From assembly GCA_021797815.1 (NCBI GenBank), contig JAJZYZ010000001.1:1-64000 (forward strand): 64,000 nucleotides of DNA, written 5' to 3'. Every line of letters begins with the position of its first letter. Position 1 is the stretch's first letter. Below, piece after piece: positions 26,654-37,244 of the stretch. Source of the stretch: Bacillota bacterium (GTDB lineage Bacteria > Bacillota > Sulfobacillia > Sulfobacillales > JAIMBI01). Below the pieces are notes generated by a model. That model made no database searches, had not been told where the DNA came from, and saw only the letters and a list, made by a program, of their open reading frames with translations. Made by a program: the position numbers and the translations under genes.

Positions 26654-27568
26654 TCAAGGCTCCGTCCGCGAAGGATGTCCGGGGAACTCTTGGGGCCGGT
26701 GGCTTCCGTCGGCGTTCCGCACGTAGCCCGTAAAGTAATGGGAGAACAGGTCTTCGGTCCGATGAATCGCCGCGTCGGGCACCATGTCCTCCCACCCCGG
26801 GCCGGTCAGCACGACCTCACCGTGATCGCGGTAGGACATGATGTCGTACGATGCCAGTCCCTGCCGCGCGTCGGCGTACACTTCGAGATCCAGGATGGTG
26901 ACCGTTTCGCCGCGGTCGGCCAGAATGTGTGTCGCAAGGTCCGGACCTGTCGGCTTGGCAATGAAGGTCCCCGGCGATACCGGCTCGGAGTGCCGGCCCA
27001 TGCGCAGCGTTCCGGTGCCTTTCAAAATGAGGTAGTACTCATCTTGAGCCGTGTGGCTGTGAAGGCGCGCCGAGGCCTGCCCGACCGCCACGTCCTGCAC
27101 TTTCGCAAACACGCGCCCGATGCCCGCCATCGGCACCAGGTGCCTCTCCTCGCCCTCCGGAAACGTCTCTGTCGTCGAAGACCACAACGGACCGGTGGGG
27201 AGTGCGCCCAGGTTGACCATCGGCGCCATAAACCGGTTCTCGGCCGTGTCGGGCGGATACTCGTAGAACACCTCGTCGGTCCAGTAGGAGGCGAGTCGGG
27301 TGAGGTACTCCCGGGATGCGGGTGTGAGCGGCGGCGTCACAAGCCACACGAGCTCGGGCGCGTCCGCGCGAAGGCGGCCCGCCACCTGACCCATCGACTC
27401 CCAGAACCAGCGGCCGAAGAGCCCGGCTAGAGCGCGGGGCTGCTGTTCTGGCAAGGCGCCTGGCGCCGCCTCGGGCAGGAACAGCGGCCACGCCAGATCG
27501 CAGCGAATCGAGGCACCCGACGCGGGCACCGGTTCTCGAGCATGCTCCCAGAAAATCACGCGGGTCAT
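26654..27568 (-). CDS. Cupin domain-containing protein
   Basis: ARLHSHTAQDEYYLILKGTGTLRMGRHSEPVSPGTFIAKPTGPDLATHIL. Confidence 0.85.
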   Translation of the reverse strand: MTRVIFWEHAREPVPASGASIRCDLAWPLFLPEAAPGALPEQQPRALAGLFGRWFWESMGQVAGRLRADAPELVWLVTPPLTPASREYLTRLASYWTDEVFYEYPPDTAENRFMAPMVNLGALPTGPLWSSTTETFPEGEERHLVPMAGIGRVFAKVQDVAVGQASARLHSHTAQDEYYLILKGTGTLRMGRHSEPVSPGTFIAKPTGPDLATHILADRGETVTILDLEVYADARQGLASYDIMSYRDHGEVVLTGPGWEDMVPDAAIHRTEDLFSHYFTGYVRNADGSHRPQEFPGHPSRTEP

Positions 27569-27793
27569 GAGGCTCGTCCCTTCTTTCGTAGACTTCTCCC
27601 GCCATGGGCCACGGGGACGGCACCGAGACGAGACTGGAGGCAGCCAGCGGGCCTTGATCCCTGCGCCTCTCCCCGCCGTAACCGTAACCGCCATACCTGC
27701 CACTTCGTGTCAGGAACGCGGTGACGAGGGACGAAGAGCCGGATTCGGAGCCGGCCCCATCCGGCCCCGCCGATCGAACCTCGGGGGTTTGGC

Positions 27794-29011
27794 TCAGAGT
27801 CGAGCGGCGGTGGGAACGTGAAGATCGCGTGCACCGAGTGTCTCGGCAAATTGCTGGAGGCTCCGGTCGAGACTGGCCCGAAACGCCCGATCGGCTGCCA
27901 GACCGGGTGCCTCGATCCAGAGTCCCTGGATGTCGAGCCGCCCCTGAGCCCGGTCCAGTTTCGGGTCAAGACGGCCCACCAGCCGGTCCTCGTACAGGAT
28001 TGGCATGACGTAGGCACCGAAACGCCGTTTGGCGGCTGGTTTGTAAATCTCCCAGATATATTCAAAGCCGAACAGTTCCAGGACGCGTTCGCGGGCGAGC
28101 AGGTTGTCGAGGGGAGAGAGAAACGTCACCTCCGCCTCCTGGCGGGAGCCCCGCCATGTGGCGGGGACCGAGTCCGAAGAGAGTTCGGCCAGTATGTCAA
28201 GCGAGTCCGCCAGGACGAAGCGCGGCGTCTTGTGACCCTCTACGGTCACCGGCACCGCCACCCCTCGTGCGAGCAGTTCCTCCTCCATATAGCGCCCGGC
28301 GTCCGCGCGGGTGATCGTTTCCGCCAGCATGTACCCGACCCCGCCCCACCACTCCCGCAGGGTCGGAAGCGCTGCGCGCTCGAGAGAGGTCCGGGCGGCA
28401 TGGGCGCGAACGACCGGCTCGTCCAGCAAGGGCACGTGCCCATCCGGCTCGATGCGCGAGGCGAGGTCATAGACCCGTTGGAAGTCCCGGCGAGAGTGCG
28501 TCATAAGCTCGCCGGTGAGCCAGAGATTGTAGAGAGCAAGGCCGGCGGCATTTCTCGCGCGCCCCGACTGCACCCGCGTGTCGTTTGGAATCTCGCCGGC
28601 CGTGAGCGGTCCCCGTTCACGGACGAGCCCGCGGATTTCCTCAACCAGGACCGCGTGTTCGGTCATGAAGGCGTAAACGCGCGGCTCGCTCTTCCGCCGC
28701 ACCTTATGGAGGTCCCAATAGGCGTATTCGGCGTTTGGATAGACGTCCAGATGGCCGCCGTACTCAAAGAAGCGCCGGTCGCGGTAGATAAGCTCCTGGA
28801 GGTACCGGGGCACGTAGTCCCGCACCCGGCTCATGAGGACCAGGTCGTGGCTCCGGGCCACCAGCGAAACGGGATCCAGCTGAAGACGGCCGAGCATGAC
28901 AAGGGCCTCGGCCGCACCCTCCTTGCCGGCAAAGCGGCGGGTCGGCCAGAGCCCCTGCGTTCCAAGCAGGAATCGACGAGCCGTCGTCTCCGTAATGACG
29001 AGGGGAGTCAT
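27794..29011 (-). CDS. YcaQ family (winged-helix, crosslink-repair DNA glycosylase-like) protein
   Basis: LQLDPVSLVARSHDLVLMSRVRDY, FEYGGHLDVYPNAEYAYW, FLSPLDNLLARERVLELFGFEYIWEIYKPAAKRRFGAYVMPILYEDRLVGRLDPKLDR. Confidence 0.92.
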   Translation of the reverse strand: MTPLVITETTARRFLLGTQGLWPTRRFAGKEGAAEALVMLGRLQLDPVSLVARSHDLVLMSRVRDYVPRYLQELIYRDRRFFEYGGHLDVYPNAEYAYWDLHKVRRKSEPRVYAFMTEHAVLVEEIRGLVRERGPLTAGEIPNDTRVQSGRARNAAGLALYNLWLTGELMTHSRRDFQRVYDLASRIEPDGHVPLLDEPVVRAHAARTSLERAALPTLREWWGGVGYMLAETITRADAGRYMEEELLARGVAVPVTVEGHKTPRFVLADSLDILAELSSDSVPATWRGSRQEAEVTFLSPLDNLLARERVLELFGFEYIWEIYKPAAKRRFGAYVMPILYEDRLVGRLDPKLDRAQGRLDIQGLWIEAPGLAADRAFRASLDRSLQQFAETLGARDLHVPTAARL

Positions 29012-29089
29012 GGGACTTACTGATCTCCTTTTTGTGCGTCCGACGGATCGGTCCAGGCCGTCTCGCCGGTGAGGCGTCGCTGCCGGACC

Positions 29090-30718
29090 TTACCGACCGG
29101 GGTCGTCGGCCACCCGGATGTCAATCAGCGCCGGCCCATCCACCGAAAACGCCCATCGGAGCGTCTGCCCGAGGTCCTCGACGCGTTCCACCCGACGCCC
29201 CGGAACGGAAAACCCTTCGGAGAGCCGCACGGGGTCCGGCGCAGGGGTGAGGTCGACACCAAGATATTCACCCACGGCGGCTTTCCCGCCCCGGTAACGG
29301 TCAAGCCCCGCCGCCACCGCCAGATATTTCTGGTTGTTCAGCACGACGACCTTCACGGCCACGTGTTCACGGGCCGCGGTGAAAAGGGCCTGGAGGCCGA
29401 AATAGAGGCTTCCGTCCCCTACTATCGCCACGACGGGGCGGTCCGGCCACGCCATCTTCACGCCCAGGGCAAATGGAACGCCCCATCCGAGGCCGCCGCC
29501 GCTGGAATGAAAGTAGCCTTCGGGCTCCAGGGGGTACAAGTCGATGAGGGTGGGCGACGAGCGCACCGACTCATCCACCAGGACCGGATGCGCGGGCGCC
29601 GCCTCCCAGAGCGCCTCCAGCACGGCGGGGACCGTCGGGCGTTCGTCCTGCTCCATGGGCTCCCGGGGGCGAGCCATCGGCGCGGCCGGTGAGAATGGCG
29701 TCCAGAGGCTCGGGTGTCGCACGGTCCAGGCGTTGAGGGCCTCCAGAAAATCCGCGGGCGACGCCTGCAGGGCCAGTGACGGCGGATAGAGCTTGCCGAG
29801 CTCCCAGGGGTCTCGGTGCACGTGGATGAGACGGGCGCCGTCAGATATGTCCGGCCGGTCTACGGGCTGGAACTCCACCGACAGGCGCGGGCCCAGCGCC
29901 AGGATGACGTCAGAGGCCGCGATGCGCGGGTCACGCGGATTGTACACCCCGGCATAGGCGGAGCTCTCCGTCGGGAAGTTCCAGAAGACGGCCGACCGGC
30001 CCGCTTCCTGGAACACGGGAATCCGACATCGCTCGGCCAATTCGACCAGGCGATCCCAGGATCTGGTGCGGGATATCTCATCACCCGCGATGATGGCGGG
30101 ACGACGGGCCTGGAATAAAAGCCGCGCCGCTTCGGCCAGGACCGCGTCCGGGAGATGGGCGGCCGCCACCGGCGGCGATGGAGGGGCGATGGGAGCGGGC
30201 TCCCCGATTTCACAGGCCAGCACATCTTCCGGATACGCGAGGTACACCGGACCCGACGGTGTCGAGGCCGCCGCCTTGAGCGCACGCGCCACCTGTTCTC
30301 CCACCTGGTCGGCCACCGTGCCCAGAAGAGCCCATTTGGTGACGGGGCGCGCCCACCCGGCCAGATCGGGTCCGACGCTGAAGCCGTCGCGGCTTAAGAT
30401 GCGGGAATGCTTATGGGTCGCAATCGCGAGGACCGGCGAGCCGTCACGCTGACAGTTGAAAAGTCCCGTGAGGGCATTGCCGGTCCCGACCGTCGTGTGG
30501 AGGTTTGCCACCGCGGGAGCGCCGCGCGCACGGGCGTAGCCGTCGGCCATGCCCACGACGACGCTCTCGTGGAGACCCAGCACATAGTGGATGCGGCCGT
30601 GGCGGAGGAGGGCGTCAAGGAGCGGGGCCTCCGTCGTTCCGGGAAGCCCGAACATGCGATCGACGCCATGATCCGAAAGCGTACGAACCAGCGCATCTGC
30701 CGCCCGCAATTGCGTCAC
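29090..30718 (-). CDS. Thiamine pyrophosphate-dependent enzyme, benzoylformate decarboxylase-like
   Basis: GLPGTTEAPLLDALLRHGRIHYVLGLHESVVVGMADGYARARG, GDGSLYFGLQALFTAAREHVAVKVVVLNNQKY. Confidence 0.88.
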   Translation of the reverse strand: MTQLRAADALVRTLSDHGVDRMFGLPGTTEAPLLDALLRHGRIHYVLGLHESVVVGMADGYARARGAPAVANLHTTVGTGNALTGLFNCQRDGSPVLAIATHKHSRILSRDGFSVGPDLAGWARPVTKWALLGTVADQVGEQVARALKAAASTPSGPVYLAYPEDVLACEIGEPAPIAPPSPPVAAAHLPDAVLAEAARLLFQARRPAIIAGDEISRTRSWDRLVELAERCRIPVFQEAGRSAVFWNFPTESSAYAGVYNPRDPRIAASDVILALGPRLSVEFQPVDRPDISDGARLIHVHRDPWELGKLYPPSLALQASPADFLEALNAWTVRHPSLWTPFSPAAPMARPREPMEQDERPTVPAVLEALWEAAPAHPVLVDESVRSSPTLIDLYPLEPEGYFHSSGGGLGWGVPFALGVKMAWPDRPVVAIVGDGSLYFGLQALFTAAREHVAVKVVVLNNQKYLAVAAGLDRYRGGKAAVGEYLGVDLTPAPDPVRLSEGFSVPGRRVERVEDLGQTLRWAFSVDGPALIDIRVADDPGR

Positions 30719-31000
30719 CTCGCTCGTCGCGATGGCTGAACGGAATACTTCGATGCTACGCGATCGCCCGAGGAAGGTCTCCCCAGGAGCCGCCCAGAAT
30801 TCGAAAAGGCGCACGGCACCTCAGGGTGGAACCGGGATCGCATCGAGATGGGACCCCCGGCATCATGCGATCGCGATAGGGATTGGTCTCGGGACCCATG
30901 TGGCGGGCATGCAGGCCTCCTATTGTAAAAGTGCAAACAGCGCCCGGCTCGTGGTGAACGGCGGAACCTGTAAAGCATTCATGTAAAGCGGGGCCGTGTC

Positions 31001-32296
31001 TTGACCAAATCCGTAAAGGCGAGCCGGTGGACAAGTTACCGGGCGGTTCTCCGCCGCCGGCCGTTCCTCCTGTTCTTCGGCGGCAGTGTCGTCTCCACGC
31101 TTGGCAACCATTTTTTTGAGCTTGCGCTCATGTGGCTGACGTTTAGCGAGACCCGGTCGTCGCTTAAGGTCGCCGCCATCGCCGTCGTCTTCCAGGTGAC
31201 ATACGTGGTGGTGGGCCCGGCGGCCGGTGTCTTTGCCGATCGCTGGGATCGTCGGCGGACCATGATTGTCTGCGACCTCATCCGGTCGGGACTCCTCGGC
31301 GGGTTCATCTTCGCCACATTCCGGTTTGGGTTTTCCTTTCCGCTGGCCCTTCTGGCGGTCTTTCTGCTGGAGTCGACGGGACGATTTTTCGGGCCATCCC
31401 GGCAAGCCTACATTCCCACGCTGGTTGAACGAGACCAGCTGGTTACGGCCAACGGGCTATTGACTGGCATACGGCAGGCGGCGGGACTCGGCGGTCAGGC
31501 TCTGGCCGGGGTTGTCATCGCGACGGCGGGGGCGCTGGCCGCCATGGTCATCGATGCGGTCTCGTTTGTCTTCTCGGCCGTCTCGCTCATGCTGATCCGC
31601 CCGGGAGATGCGCCGAAGCCCGAGAGCCCTGTGCAGGCGCCCGAGATGAGCCGAGCGCGCCGGTTCTGGTCCGAGCTTCGCGAGGGATATCAGGTGTTGG
31701 CGGGCGTTCCGGTGCTACGAGCGCTCCTCTTATTCGCCATCTTCGAGAACGCGATCTTCGCGATGATCGAGCCGGCCATGCCGGCCTACGTACGCACCGA
31801 CCTCCACACGGGCGCCTGGGCCTTCGGTCTCGTGGGCTCGTTCCAGTTCGCGGGGGGCCTGTTCGGAGGACTTCTTGCGGGCGGCCTGGCGTCGAATCTC
31901 CGGGCGGGCACGCTCATCGTAGCCACGACGGCGTTCAATGGCGGCGCCGTAATAGCGGCGGGCCTGGTGCATGTGGTGCCCGGCGCCCTGATGCTATGGG
32001 GGGCGTGGGGATTTTCCCTCGCCGTGATGGGCGTCGTGGAACAATCGTTGGAGCAGGCACTGCTCCCGTCCCGGCTACTCGCACGGGTGCTGGCGATGAT
32101 GTCGTCGGTGGGTATGGTGCTGATGCCGACGGGGTCCCTCTTGGGCGGGTTTCTTGCCAACCGGATCGGCGCGGCGCCGCTCTATGTTCTGGTCGGCGCA
32201 GGCTTCGTGGCGGCCTCCGGCGCCATCTTGGCCCATCCGATCCTGCGGTCGGCCCGACTGGATACGGAGCCCGAGGAAGTTGGCGCACGGCCGTAG
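31001..32296 (+). CDS. MFS transporter
   Basis: FFGGSVVSTLGNHFFELALMWLTF, AGVFADRWDRRRTMIVCDLIRSG; 12-TM pattern. Confidence 0.92.
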   Translation: MTKSVKASRWTSYRAVLRRRPFLLFFGGSVVSTLGNHFFELALMWLTFSETRSSLKVAAIAVVFQVTYVVVGPAAGVFADRWDRRRTMIVCDLIRSGLLGGFIFATFRFGFSFPLALLAVFLLESTGRFFGPSRQAYIPTLVERDQLVTANGLLTGIRQAAGLGGQALAGVVIATAGALAAMVIDAVSFVFSAVSLMLIRPGDAPKPESPVQAPEMSRARRFWSELREGYQVLAGVPVLRALLLFAIFENAIFAMIEPAMPAYVRTDLHTGAWAFGLVGSFQFAGGLFGGLLAGGLASNLRAGTLIVATTAFNGGAVIAAGLVHVVPGALMLWGAWGFSLAVMGVVEQSLEQALLPSRLLARVLAMMSSVGMVLMPTGSLLGGFLANRIGAAPLYVLVGAGFVAASGAILAHPILRSARLDTEPEEVGARP

Positions 32297-32541
32297 GCAA
32301 CTTGTCAGACGCGTGGTCCGGGTGGTCCGACCGCAGGGAATCCCCGTCGGTGGCAAGAACACCGATCCGGGAGCACGGGCGTTTTTCCATTAAGACAGCT
32401 TCGTCCTAAGCTTACGCTGCAACCGGTGTCCGGGGTCGGCACCGTCATTCCGTCCGGTGCCCGCGTCTCGCCGATGAGGTGGCGGCCCGGCCATCGTCTC
32501 TACCAGGTGGACCCATTATCGTGTCAGGGAGGCGGGTTTCC

Positions 32542-32937
32542 GTGGCAGCGAGCGAGACTGGACTTCGTCGGCTGAGTCTCATTTGTATACCGACTGTGCT
32601 TCAGGATCAGGGTGTCGCATTCTACGAAGCCCTCGGATTTGAGAAGCGCACGGATACGCCGTACGGCAATGGCGATCGCTGGATTGAGATGTACCTGCCC
32701 GGGGAGCCCACGGGCATCGCCCTCGCTCCCCCGCCACCGCACGACCGGACCGTCACGCCGATGGTGACGGGCATCACGTTAACGACCGCGGATATCGACG
32801 CCACCCATGCGGCGCTCAGAGAGCGAAAGGTTGACGTGGATCACGAAGTCATGAGACCGGGGGACCCGGTTCCTCCGCTGTTCTTCTTTCGCGACCCGAG
32901 TGGACACACGCTCATGGTGGTGCAGCAGGCGCCGTAG
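32542..32937 (+). CDS. VOC family (glyoxalase-like) protein
   Basis: GVAFYEALGFEKRTD, DIDATHAALRERKVDVD, FFFRDPSGHTLMVVQ; GTG 32542 after GGGAGG. Confidence 0.88.
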   Translation: MAASETGLRRLSLICIPTVLQDQGVAFYEALGFEKRTDTPYGNGDRWIEMYLPGEPTGIALAPPPPHDRTVTPMVTGITLTTADIDATHAALRERKVDVDHEVMRPGDPVPPLFFFRDPSGHTLMVVQQAP

Positions 32938-33042
32938 AAGAAAGGGTGCCGACGCGACCTCTCCCTGCTGCGACAGACCGTGTTCGGCTGCCTGGCGGGG
33001 CCTTGGGGCGTGCGGCGCGACGTGGCACGAAAGGCAGCTTTT

Positions 33043-33069
33043 CGGGAGGACGGTTTAGTCCTCCCGTTT
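33043..33069 (+). terminator. Rho-independent terminator
   Basis: CGGGAGGAC-GGTTTA-GTCCTCCCG-TTT; between convergent genes. Confidence 0.75.
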
Positions 33070-33117
33070 GGAGCTGTGGCTCCGGCCCGACAGTCAATGA
33101 CCAAGCATCTGTCGGGG

Positions 33118-34107
33118 TCAGCTTACGCCCGATGATCCTCCGGATGACGATATAAACGCCGAGGATGCGCCGGACACGCCCACGAGTTTGTCGATGGCGC
33201 TCTTGTCAAACCCATAGACGGCGGCGACCTGCTGCAGCATGGTCTGCTGGTCCGCCTCAAGCTTCGCCAAAGCGGTATTCCCACCACCGATATCCGAGGC
33301 CACATTCCCCGTTGCTCCGGTCCCGTAGCCCAGGTTCTGCAAATCGGTGAGGTAGTTGTCATCGGCGGCGTCCATGGCATTCACCTGATCCACTTCATCC
33401 GCGATCGTTCCCAAGAGACCGGACAGCTGCGGACTCGTCAAGACCGGGTTCTGCTCGATCGCTCCGCCTCCGCCAGAGACTGAGGCCGCCTTTGTGGCTA
33501 CGGCCTCCGTATCGGTATCCAGCTGTGAAACGAGTGGTTGAGCTTGGGACAGAGACGCTACGAATGCGGTCGTATTCAAGACGCCGTACCCTATGCTGTA
33601 GTTGTCCCAGGCACTGTTGAGAGGTTCGATGACGGTGTTGTACTGGTTGTCGAACGCCGTCACTGCACTCGTGAAAGATTGGAGGGAATTAGCCAGTTGG
33701 GATACCATGCGCCCGTCATGTTCGGCCGTCCGGTAGACGTTCAGCAGGTGCTTCGCGCGGTCGTAGTCGGGAGCACCCTGAGCGACCTTGGTCAGGTACG
33801 TCTGGGCTTCGGCAAAGTTCCCGGCGTTCCACGCCTGCACGCCTGACCGGTAGTTTCCGCGCGAGGCGCGCAGTGTGTTGATTTGGTGGACGGACGTGCC
33901 CGTGCTGGTCCAGGGCCAACTCGAGCGTGCCGCCGAAAGGTCACGGAGCGCCAGGGCATACGCTCCATCGTGAATCGCGGTCGTCGCGGCGCCCAGGTCC
34001 TGGGATGCCCCATAGTACCGGCTCCCTGCATAGGCCCCGCCGCCCACCACAACAATGGCTGCTGCCCCTACCACTATCCAGGCCTTCAAGACTCTCACCA
34101 CCCACAT
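33118..34107 (-). CDS. Membrane-anchored hypothetical protein with helical repeats
   Basis: N-terminal TM MWVVRVLKAWIVVGAAAIVVVGGGAYA and TPR-like region GNFAEAQTYLTKVAQGAPDYDRAKHLL. Confidence 0.75.
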   Translation of the reverse strand: MWVVRVLKAWIVVGAAAIVVVGGGAYAGSRYYGASQDLGAATTAIHDGAYALALRDLSAARSSWPWTSTGTSVHQINTLRASRGNYRSGVQAWNAGNFAEAQTYLTKVAQGAPDYDRAKHLLNVYRTAEHDGRMVSQLANSLQSFTSAVTAFDNQYNTVIEPLNSAWDNYSIGYGVLNTTAFVASLSQAQPLVSQLDTDTEAVATKAASVSGGGGAIEQNPVLTSPQLSGLLGTIADEVDQVNAMDAADDNYLTDLQNLGYGTGATGNVASDIGGGNTALAKLEADQQTMLQQVAAVYGFDKSAIDKLVGVSGASSAFISSSGGSSGVS

Positions 34108-34578
34108 TTGTCCTGTCCCGGCCCACATATCGCAAGGGCCGAGAATATGCCGAGTGTTTACAGGTATTTTAGATCAATTAGCTCTCTTTAGATCGCGCGC
34201 AGAGGGAGGGGCTTGTGCCCGGCGTCCACGACCTTCGTCATCCATTCTCATCCCCATGAGGACGCACTGCGGCTGGAAAACGGCCGGGCTAAAGGAGATT
34301 CGGTGAGCGTTCTCCCCTGACGCCGCGGTGCTGTTTCGGATGCGGAGCGCCGCGCGCACGACCAGTGACGGCTGTCGGCAGGGCCGGAACGGCTCGGGGC
34401 ACGCACCGGGCGAGCCGTCGGCAATGTGGTTTCCCCGGAGCGGATGTTGGCCGGCGCTCCGGATGGCGGCCCATTCGGGCGATGAACTGCGACGGGCCCC
34501 GAAGTGGATATCACGGCCAGCGGCCAGAATTACTCGACGATCCGCGGCCGCCACTTTACGATCTGCGAGTAGGGGAGC

Positions 34579-35673
34579 GTGACGATCATGCATCGACGTG
34601 CGCGCGCTTGGGGGATTCCTTTCCACGGGCAGCCGGGTCCCGAAAACGCGTTGACGGACGTGCCCGGCGTCCTGGTCGGCTTCTCGACGATCCGCGGGCC
34701 CGGGGTTGCGACGGGTGTGACGGCGGTGCTGCCGCGGGGCAGGCGGGACCTTCTCGAGCCGGTATGGGCCGGCGCATCCCGGTTCAACGGCAACGGCGAG
34801 ATGACGGGTACGCACTGGATCCGGGACGCCGGATACTTTCTCGGGCCGCTCATGATTACCAACACCCATTCGGTGGGCATGGTGCACCATGCGGTGCTGG
34901 CGTGGATGATCCGGCGCTTCCCCGAACGATTTGGGTCCGAGCAGCATCTGTGGGTGATGCCGGTGGTGGCGGAAACCTACGACGGCATGCTGAACGATAT
35001 CAATGGACTTCACGTCCGCGAGGAACACGTGGCACAGGCGCTGGAGACGGCGTCTTCGGGGCCGGTGGCCGAAGGGGCTGTCGGCGGCGGAACCGGCATG
35101 ATCGCATACGGCTTTAAAGGGGGCACGGGGACCGCCTCGCGGCGTGTCAACGCGGGCGGCGTGACGGGTATCGTGGGGGCGCTTGTCCAGGCCAACCACG
35201 GCGTGCGTTCATCGCTCACAGTGCTGGGCGTGCCCGTTGGAGCCCTGTGGGAGACGGAGACGGGCGAAACCTCCTCGGAACGGGGCTCGCTCATCGTGTA
35301 TATCGGCACAGATTTTCCGCTGCTGCCGCACCAGCTTCAACGGGTGGCCCGCCGTGCCGCCATCGGGATGGCCTGGACGGGCGCCTTCGGCTCCCATCAT
35401 TCGGGAGACTTGTTCTTAGCCTTTTCGGTGGCGAACCCGGTTCCGCTGCCCGCGGAACAGGGTCCGATGCTGGAGCTGAAGAGCCTGTCCGACGAGCACC
35501 TCGACCCTATTTACCGAGCCGCCGCGGAAAGCGTGGAGGAGGCTATCATAAACGCGCTCTTGGCGGGCGAACCCACCCCCACGGTCCGCCCGCCCGGGCG
35601 TGTGATTCCGGCCCTTGATGGCGCGCGTCTCATGCGGATCCTCCGTGACGAGGGGCGTCTTCGATCGAGCTAG
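34579..35673 (+). CDS. P1 family peptidase (DmpA/L-aminopeptidase-D-esterase)
   Basis: NALTDVPGVLVGFSTIRGPG, THWIRDAGYFLGPLMITNTHSVGMVHHAVLAWM, GGGTGMIAYGFKGGTGTASR. Confidence 0.95.
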   Translation: MTIMHRRARAWGIPFHGQPGPENALTDVPGVLVGFSTIRGPGVATGVTAVLPRGRRDLLEPVWAGASRFNGNGEMTGTHWIRDAGYFLGPLMITNTHSVGMVHHAVLAWMIRRFPERFGSEQHLWVMPVVAETYDGMLNDINGLHVREEHVAQALETASSGPVAEGAVGGGTGMIAYGFKGGTGTASRRVNAGGVTGIVGALVQANHGVRSSLTVLGVPVGALWETETGETSSERGSLIVYIGTDFPLLPHQLQRVARRAAIGMAWTGAFGSHHSGDLFLAFSVANPVPLPAEQGPMLELKSLSDEHLDPIYRAAAESVEEAIINALLAGEPTPTVRPPGRVIPALDGARLMRILRDEGRLRSS

Positions 35674-35700
35674 CCGCCGCTTCGGTGCAGTGCCCGGTAA

Positions 35701-35750
35701 GGGGCTCCCGCACACCAAGAGGTTTGCGGGTGTGGGGGCGGGGGGCTTTT
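35701..35750 (+). terminator. Possible terminator
   Basis: CCCGCACACC...GGTGTGGGGG imperfect stem followed by TTTT. Confidence 0.4.
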
Positions 35751-36118
35751 GACGCTCCGTCCTAACCTGTCGAGTCGGGCCCGCCAGTGGCCAGGCGGAC
35801 GGCGTGGAGACGGTCCGATCCGGTCCGGCGACCTCGACGTCATGGTCCATGTCGGCACCCGGAGTATCGGAGGACCTGCGCGGGCTTGACGGCCGTCGAA
35901 GGGCGGCCGCGGCTCCATCTCGACCTGGGCCAGCGGCAAGGTGCGGACCCACCGCGCCGCCTCTTTGTGCCGGGCGTGAGTGCCGGACATGCCGAACAGC
36001 GGGAACACCTGGGCTTTGATGGTGCTGTAATCAATGTCCGAGTCCGCCCGAGGCTCCACCGGCCGCTCCCCGATCCAGCCGGCCACTCCCGCCGCCTGTC
36101 AACCTTCCTGTTAGTCTG

Positions 36119-36643
36119 TCACCGCAGCGACACGCTGTCTTCGTCGGCACCCGGCACACCCATCCCTGAATCGAGAAGGTGAGTCCGATTCACGTGCAGC
36201 GCCGAGTAAAGCGCGTGTAAGTATGCTCGGGCCGATTGCACGACGGCGTGACCGTCCACCAGTACGAGGGGGTTTTTGGCTCCCCCCTGGCCGGTATCGA
36301 TGATCGTGACCAAAGTCTTTTTACCCTTCGTCACCACCACCGTGAGGCGAGGCCCCCAGCCCTGAGCCGGCTCGCCGTTGGTGACCCACGGGATTGACGC
36401 CAGCTTGAGAGCCCGACTATCAGCCAGCAGCTTGCGGACCAGGGCCCGGTTCGTGAGGCGCTTCACGTACGGGGTCGGGGTGCCGGCGCCGTCCCACGTG
36501 GTCCGGGTGGCGGTGAGAACGAGGGTGGCGGGCAAAGCTTTGGGCAGCTGGCGTTTGATTGCGGGCCCTGACCCGAACCAGGAGACCGCCGCAGCCAGCA
36601 TAAGCGCAAGAACACCCAGTCCCAGAACGCTCCGGATGGTCAT
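36119..36643 (-). CDS. Secreted/membrane-anchored hypothetical protein
   Basis: N-terminal TM SVLGLGVLALMLAAAVSWF; 174 aa. Confidence 0.7.
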   Translation of the reverse strand: MTIRSVLGLGVLALMLAAAVSWFGSGPAIKRQLPKALPATLVLTATRTTWDGAGTPTPYVKRLTNRALVRKLLADSRALKLASIPWVTNGEPAQGWGPRLTVVVTKGKKTLVTIIDTGQGGAKNPLVLVDGHAVVQSARAYLHALYSALHVNRTHLLDSGMGVPGADEDSVSLR

Positions 36644-37244
36644 GCCGAGTCATCTCCTCGGATCGGTCCAGCGACCGCAAACGTAGTGCGGCCTAAAAGC
36701 CATGACGTGAGCAGCGCCGAGGTTCCTCAAGATGGCCACGCGATCTACCGATGGGGACTCTTATGGTCATGATAGTCTCGTGCGCAATCGGAATCCATGG
36801 CCCCCGCCGGTTGCTCCTCTTTCAGGCGGGTCGACAACGCGGACTCGTTGCAGCGGCGCCGTCCCAGAGGCGATTCCCTGAATGGGCCGGGCGAAGCCGA
36901 GACGCGCCGAGGGTAGACGACGCCGGCTGACCGCCCCGGTGGTGTGCCGCCGCCCGAGCGCCCCCGCCGGGCTCCAAATGTGGTGGCGGGCATGGCGGCG
37001 CCCCCTCGCTGGTCCCGGAAGGGCGTGATACGCTGCCTCATGCTCCGGGATCCGTCCCCATGCAGAGCTGAACCATGGTGGCACGCCGGTGCGGCGCCTT
37101 GCCCGCGGCCGCCGCCACGGGTGCCCGTTCGGCTCCATTCCTGCCTTATACTTATTAGATGATTCGCATCAAGCCCCCGGGGGAAGGACACCGCCCTTGA
37201 GAGCGGCCCGCCCGGACTTTGGTTTCCGAGGAGGTCCCTGGCGC

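Noticed and set aside
27818-29023. 401-aa plus-strand ORF
   Set aside because: Antisense shadow of the YcaQ-like gene.
34533-34697. 15-bp direct repeat CTCGACGATCCGCGG (34533 and 34683)
   Set aside because: One pair of this length is expected by chance in a 64-kb GC-rich window, and one copy is within coding sequence.
35670-36086. 138-aa minus ORF between convergent genes
   Set aside because: Some protein-like stretches but no SD, no recognisable family; insufficient support.
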